In this document: one piece after another, positions 13,818 to 17,737 of the stretch
Layout: every line of letters begins with the position of its first letter
Position numbering within the stretch: position 1 is the stretch's first letter
Source: Desulfuromusa sp.
GTDB lineage: Bacteria; Desulfobacterota; Desulfuromonadia; Desulfuromonadales; Geopsychrobacteraceae
Assembly (NCBI GenBank): GCA_029933365.1
Contig: JAOZOH010000055.1
Span: forward strand, 1 to 17,737
Direction: 5' to 3'
DNA: 17,737 nucleotides
The notes under the pieces: generated by a model
What the model saw: only the letters and a program-made list of their open reading frames with translations
Database searches by the model: none
Told to the model about the DNA's origin: nothing
Made by a program: the position numbers and the translations under genes

Positions 13818-15521
13818 TTAGTCATCAGCAACTGTCGTTCGCAAAACCTCTTCCAGGGTCGTTACCCCTTCCATCAATTTACTGATAGCCGATTGGCGCA
13901 TAGTTTTAACCCCAAGGCGCATCGATTCCTGTTTAATCTCCGCAGTATTAGCTCCAGAGAGAACCATTTCCTTAATATCTTCAAACATCGGCATAACCTG
14001 GTAGACACCAATCCGCCCTTTGTATCCAGTATCATTGCAAACAGTGCAACCACGCCCCTTGTAAGTTGTAAATTTGCCAATCTGGTCTTCAGGGACACCG
14101 GCAGTGATCAGAGCTTCTTTAGAATGCTTTTCCGGCTCTTTACACTCGGAGCACACTCTTCGACCAAGCCGTTGCGCTGAAATAAGATTAACTGCGGAGG
14201 CAACCAAAAAGGGCTCAATCCCCATATTCAAAAGCCGGTTAACCGTACTGGGAGCATCATTGGTATGCAAGGTTGAGAGCACCATATGCCCAGTCAGAGC
14301 AGCCTTAACTCCAATCTCGGCGGTTTCAAAATCACGAATCTCACCAATCATGATGATATCGGGATCCTGACGTAAAAAAGCGCGCAGAGCAGCGGCAAAA
14401 TTGAGACCAATCTCCTCATGCATCTGTACCTGGTTGATTCCTGCAAAGTTAAATTCAACCGGATCTTCTGCTGTCGAAATGTTCTCTGTAGTCCCGTTCA
14501 GTTCAGAAAGAGCAGAATAGAGTGAAACCGTTTTCCCACTTCCGGTCGGACCGGTGACCAAAACCATTCCAAAAGGTTTATGGATCTCCTTTTTGAACCA
14601 TTCCAACGCTTTTTCTTCGTAACCAAGCTTGGTCATGTCCAACTGCAGATTACTTTTATCCAACAGCCGCAGAACTACTTTTTCACCAAATAGGGTCGGT
14701 AAACAATTGACCCGATAATCCATCTCCTGATTACGTCCTATCTTAATTTTAATACGACCATCCTGAGGAAGACGCCTTTCGGCAATATCCATAGTGGCCA
14801 TAATTTTAAGACGTGATGTGATCGCATTTTTCAGTTTTCGTGGCGGCTTCATCACCTCATAAAGTACTCCATCAATCCGGTAACGCACCCGAAAAGCATG
14901 CTCATAAGGCTCAATGTGGATATCAGAAGCCTTCTTCTTGATGGCATCAGTTAAAATCAGATTGACCAATTTGACAACCGGAGCATCCTCACTAGCACGT
15001 TCAAGCTCCCCAACATCATCAAATGAATCTCCATCAACTATTTCTAAATCATCAAAATCTTCCAGTCCTTCAAGAGCGTCTGCCATAGAAGAACTTTGGT
15101 CATAAAACTTGTCGATTGCGTCCTTGATGGCGGCTTCAGCGGCAACCACAACTTCTACGTTGAAGCCGGTCATGAATTTGATATCATCAATAGCAAAAAT
15201 ATTTGACGGATCTGCCATGGCAACAATTAATGTTGCTCCAGCACGATTGATAGGAACCAACTGGTACTTTTGTGCAACTTCGGCAGGGACTAAAGTGACC
15301 ACAGCCGGGTCAACATCAAATTCGGCAAGATCAATAGATGGGACACCATAATGTTTAGACAAGAAAGACGCGAGATCATGTTCTTGAACGTAGCCTAACT
15401 TAACCAGAGCGGCACCGAGCCGAGATCCATCCTTCTTTTGTTCAGAGATAGCATTAGCCAACTGGTTATCAGAAATCAGTTGATTTCTAACCAGCAATTC
15501 CCCAAGACGACTGACACTCAT
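13818..15521 (-). CDS. pilB: PilB, type IV pilus extension ATPase
   Basis: A 567-residue GspE-type assembly ATPase. The N-terminal T2SSE_N domain spans about 1-145 (MSVSRLGELLVRNQLI), followed by an acidic linker (150-178). The N2 domain (about 180-295) has ASDIHIEP. The ATPase core carries Walker A GPTGSGKT (324-331), the Asp box STAEDPVEF (349-357), Walker B IIMIGEIRD (389-397) and the His box GHMVLSTLHTND (411-422). Two Cys pairs (CSEC 457-460 and CTVC 492-495) form the usual zinc site of PilB/GspE proteins, absent from PilT. ATG 15521 has AAGGGA upstream. First gene of the pilus operon, 95 bp behind aroE. Confidence 0.95.
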   Translation of the reverse strand: MSVSRLGELLVRNQLISDNQLANAISEQKKDGSRLGAALVKLGYVQEHDLASFLSKHYGVPSIDLAEFDVDPAVVTLVPAEVAQKYQLVPINRAGATLIVAMADPSNIFAIDDIKFMTGFNVEVVVAAEAAIKDAIDKFYDQSSSMADALEGLEDFDDLEIVDGDSFDDVGELERASEDAPVVKLVNLILTDAIKKKASDIHIEPYEHAFRVRYRIDGVLYEVMKPPRKLKNAITSRLKIMATMDIAERRLPQDGRIKIKIGRNQEMDYRVNCLPTLFGEKVVLRLLDKSNLQLDMTKLGYEEKALEWFKKEIHKPFGMVLVTGPTGSGKTVSLYSALSELNGTTENISTAEDPVEFNFAGINQVQMHEEIGLNFAAALRAFLRQDPDIIMIGEIRDFETAEIGVKAALTGHMVLSTLHTNDAPSTVNRLLNMGIEPFLVASAVNLISAQRLGRRVCSECKEPEKHSKEALITAGVPEDQIGKFTTYKGRGCTVCNDTGYKGRIGVYQVMPMFEDIKEMVLSGANTAEIKQESMRLGVKTMRQSAISKLMEGVTTLEEVLRTTVADD

Positions 15522-15558
15522 CTAACAATAATCCCTTCCATTATCATTTATCCCCGAT

Positions 15559-15614
15559 GTAGGCTATAGACTGTTGGCTATTAGGTGCCTAGCACTACCC
15601 ACAGCCTAAGCTAC
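15559..15614. repeat. Degenerate 7-bp repeat block between aroE and pilB
   Basis: Read on the plus strand in steps of 7, the first four units are GTAGGCT, ATAGACT, GTTGGCT and ATTAGGT (15559-15586). The next four (15587-15614) look mostly like the same unit in reverse complement, for example ACAGCCT and AAGCTAC. This gives a loose inverted structure in the spacer in front of pilB. The match is degenerate and may be an old tandem repeat. Confidence 0.4.
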
Positions 15615-15616
15615 CT

Positions 15617-16471
15617 TTAACCTGACACAAGAAATTGACGCATAAAACCTGCAGGTAATTTAACCCCGGTCCAAAGGAAAAAAGCATCTTCTCCTTGAGC
15701 CGCCAGCATCCCCAGGCCATCAGCACAAGACAGTCCCAACGACCGAGCACTTTTAATAAGTGGGGTTTCAGAAAGAGAATATATCATATCATATATTAAT
15801 GCGCTACCCTTAATATGTTCCAATGGTAAAAAATTTATTTCTTCGCCAGACAAGCCAACAGAAGTGGTATTAACAAGTAAATCCGCCCTGGAGACAACAT
15901 CTAAATAACTGTTATCATTATAGTCAACGGCAGAAAGCTGAACAGAAGGAAAATGTGGTGCAAGGTCGTTGATAATTTTTTCTGCCCTACCCCTGTGGCG
16001 ATTTACAATAATAATTGATTTCACACCTGCTGCAGCTAAACCAACAGCTACAGCTCGACAAGCACCCCCAGCACCCAGCAATAGAATCTCACGACCTTCT
16101 GGTTGAAATGATAATTCATACCTTACTGAGCGGATAAAACCAGTTGCATCAGTGTTATAACCAGTCAGCACACCACTATTATTAACAACCGTATTAACAG
16201 CACCGATTATCTTCGCGGAGGGATCAATTTTGTCAAGCAGAGGAAGGATTGTTTCTTTATGGGGAATTGTAACATTCACCCCCGCAACATTCAGCGCTCG
16301 AAGCCCCCTGACTGCTGCTGACAAATTACCCGGGAGCACATGAAAGGGGACGTACACAGACTCTATTTTTTGTTCTTGAAATGCATGGTTCTGCATTAAA
16401 GGGGAAAGAGAATGGGCGACCGGATCGCCAAGAATACCGTAGACTTTGCTTTTTCCTGACAAAGAGATCAT
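15617..16471 (-). CDS. aroE: Shikimate dehydrogenase AroE
   Basis: Reduces 3-dehydroshikimate to shikimate with NADPH in aromatic amino acid synthesis. Numbering here is from a TTG three codons upstream of the chosen start. Substrate-binding motifs are HSLSP (23-27), NVTIPHK with catalytic Lys 75, Asn 96 and catalytic Asp 111 (YNTDATGF). The NADP fold has GAGGACRA (136-143) and NRHRGRAE (160-167). NTTSVG (204-209) and GLGMLAAQGEDAF with Gln 262 complete the set. ATG 16471 (MISLSGKSKVYG) is preferred over the TTG at 16480, whose ribosome binding site would be too close. It lies between ribF and the pilus operon. Confidence 0.93.
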   Translation of the reverse strand: MISLSGKSKVYGILGDPVAHSLSPLMQNHAFQEQKIESVYVPFHVLPGNLSAAVRGLRALNVAGVNVTIPHKETILPLLDKIDPSAKIIGAVNTVVNNSGVLTGYNTDATGFIRSVRYELSFQPEGREILLLGAGGACRAVAVGLAAAGVKSIIIVNRHRGRAEKIINDLAPHFPSVQLSAVDYNDNSYLDVVSRADLLVNTTSVGLSGEEINFLPLEHIKGSALIYDMIYSLSETPLIKSARSLGLSCADGLGMLAAQGEDAFFLWTGVKLPAGFMRQFLVSG

Positions 16472-16611
16472 AAATTCCAAAACCTTTTTCCACTGAAAGC
16501 ACGGAAGTCACTGCAAATTCATTTCAAGTTTTTTCTTTCTTTTCCTGGGCATTCCATATTTTCCGTGGACAGCTTATCCGCACTTACCTTGTCTTTATCT
16601 GTTCACAAAAA

Positions 16612-17574
16612 TCATTTCAAAGAGAGATATTCGCGGTACTGAATTATTTGAACTGATTGAAGTATCTGCCGTGCCCGCAGCACATCTGCTGAAATAGCAT
16701 TCACCAGCGCATCAATAGTGTCAAACTTCTGTTCTCCCCGTAACCGTTCGACGAAATACATCCTCAGCTTTTCGCCGTAAAGATCACCGGTAAAATCGAG
16801 GAGATAAACTTCAATTGTCGACTTTTTACCATCAAAAGTCGGGCGACAACCGATATTTACCACAGCATTGTACTCTAGCAGGCGGTATCGGACTTTTACA
16901 GCGTAGACCCCCGGTGGCGGTAATTGCTCCTTAGTTGTTTCCAGATTTGCAGTCGGAAAACCCAGTTTCCTACCTCGCTGATCCCCCGGGACAACGACTC
17001 CCTCAAGATTATATTGTCGCCCAAGTAAACGAACAACTCCGGCAACATCACCCGCAGCAACCATAGTACGGATCCGGGTGGAACTGTAGGGCAAACCATC
17101 GGCCCCCACAGGTTGCAACATATCGACCGTAAACCCCTTCTCTTTACCATAAGCACGTAAGAAATCAACATCCCCACGACGACCACGACCAAAAGCATAA
17201 TCGTACCCAACCACCAGAGCTTTAACTTGCAGCTTTGCTAGCAAAATATCATCAACAAATTGCTCAGGTGACATAGTTGCAAATTCAGTTGTGAATGGCG
17301 ATTCAATCAGGTAATCAATATGGGAAGCTGCGATCAGGCGCTGCTTTTCTTTTGGCGTATTTAATAAGAGAGGAGCTTTTTCCGGAGCAAGAAATTTAAG
17401 CGGATGAGGGTCAAAGGTGTATACAACCGAAGGAATATTTAATTGCCGTGCCAGCTTGACTAAATGACGAAATAGTTCACGATGGCCTAGATGGACACCA
17501 TCAAAATTTCCTAGGGTAATAGCACTTGATGTAAACAATTCTGTTAGTTCATCGAGTGATTTAATAATATCCAT
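16612..17574 (-). CDS. ribF: Bifunctional riboflavin kinase / FAD synthetase RibF
   Basis: Converts riboflavin to FMN and then FAD. The N-terminal FAD synthetase domain (about 15-165) has the nucleotidyl-transfer motif GNFDGVHLGH (22-31) and YSSTRIR (163-169). The C-terminal riboflavin kinase domain (about 185-310) has GDQRGRKLGFPTAN (197-210), NIGCRPTF (240-247) and the conserved Glu 255 in TIEVYLLDF. Length (320) is normal. ATG 17574 has no convincing ribosome binding site but matches the usual N-terminus of the family. It lies behind the terminator of an off-window gene and may start a new transcript; a weak promoter (TTGTCC, 18 bp, TAGTAT) is possible in the 100 bp upstream. Confidence 0.95.
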   Translation of the reverse strand: MDIIKSLDELTELFTSSAITLGNFDGVHLGHRELFRHLVKLARQLNIPSVVYTFDPHPLKFLAPEKAPLLLNTPKEKQRLIAASHIDYLIESPFTTEFATMSPEQFVDDILLAKLQVKALVVGYDYAFGRGRRGDVDFLRAYGKEKGFTVDMLQPVGADGLPYSSTRIRTMVAAGDVAGVVRLLGRQYNLEGVVVPGDQRGRKLGFPTANLETTKEQLPPPGVYAVKVRYRLLEYNAVVNIGCRPTFDGKKSTIEVYLLDFTGDLYGEKLRMYFVERLRGEQKFDTIDALVNAISADVLRARQILQSVQIIQYREYLSLK

Positions 17575-17674
17575 TTCAGAGATTAATCCGCCAGAGGTTT
17601 CAAAGTTGAAAACATGACGGATACTAACGGTTATGTAGCCTATCGGACAAGCCTAAAATCGAGAACCATAAATC

Positions 17675-17706
17675 AAAAAAACAGGGACATTCTATGTCGC
17701 CCCTGT
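17675..17706 (-). terminator. Rho-independent terminator of an off-window gene
   Basis: On the minus strand ACAGG is paired with CCTGT (17706-17702 and 17685-17681), and inside it GACAT with ATGTC around a 3-nt loop, with a small bulge. A run of T follows (17680-17675). It should end the transcript of a minus-strand gene located beyond the right edge and isolates ribF from it. Confidence 0.8.
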
Positions 17707-17737
17707 CAATAAAAATATAATTCTATTATAAAACAGT

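Overview
The window is a junction between a conserved chromosomal block and the right-hand part of an integrated genetic element. Every gene I can support, including the tRNA, reads on the minus strand, so transcription runs from high to low coordinates. The order ribF - aroE - pilB - pilT - pilC - pilS - pilR is the type IV pilus arrangement known from Geobacter and relatives. The protein sequences fit a Desulfuromonadales-type bacterium with moderate-to-low GC; I cannot name the species.

Right half (about 8290-17706): a rho-independent terminator of an off-window gene, then ribF (flavin cofactor synthesis), aroE (shikimate pathway), and a compact pilus operon. The operon holds the extension ATPase PilB, the retraction ATPase PilT, the inner-membrane platform PilC, and the sensor/regulator pair PilS/PilR. 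The last genes are tightly packed: pilC and pilS share one base, and pilS and pilR are 2 nt apart. In Geobacter the pilin gene pilA follows pilR. Here pilR is followed instead by a good sigma70-like promoter, an imperfect palindrome of about 100 bp and a tRNA-Leu(UAA) gene at 7993-8079.

Left half (1 to about 7992): an integrative element sitting at the 3' end of the tRNA-Leu. Its first gene is a P4-family tyrosine integrase. Behind it, all in one direction, come two unknown genes, an AlpA-type regulator/excisionase, a coiled-coil protein, a small basic protein, an 806-residue Toprim + DUF3987 primase/helicase-like protein, a Cys-rich protein and three unknown small proteins. The element runs off the left edge: no second attachment site is visible, and no capsid, conjugation or obvious defence genes are seen. 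It could be a P4-like satellite or another replicating integrative element.

The most interesting signals are in the DNA of the element rather than in its proteins. (i) A 9-bp word, TTAGGGGTA, occurs seven times: four around the integrase promoter and three inside the integrase gene, where the copies fall in three different reading frames. (ii) Two of the copies form a palindrome that fills the 17-bp spacer of a consensus-like int promoter. (iii) A strictly 9-bp-periodic set of GGGTTTTAA-like units, in inverted halves, is embedded in the Cys-rich gene directly behind the primase/helicase and looks like a replication origin. (iv) A 15-bp inverted repeat stands in front of the AlpA gene. Together these suggest a largely self-regulating integration/replication module.
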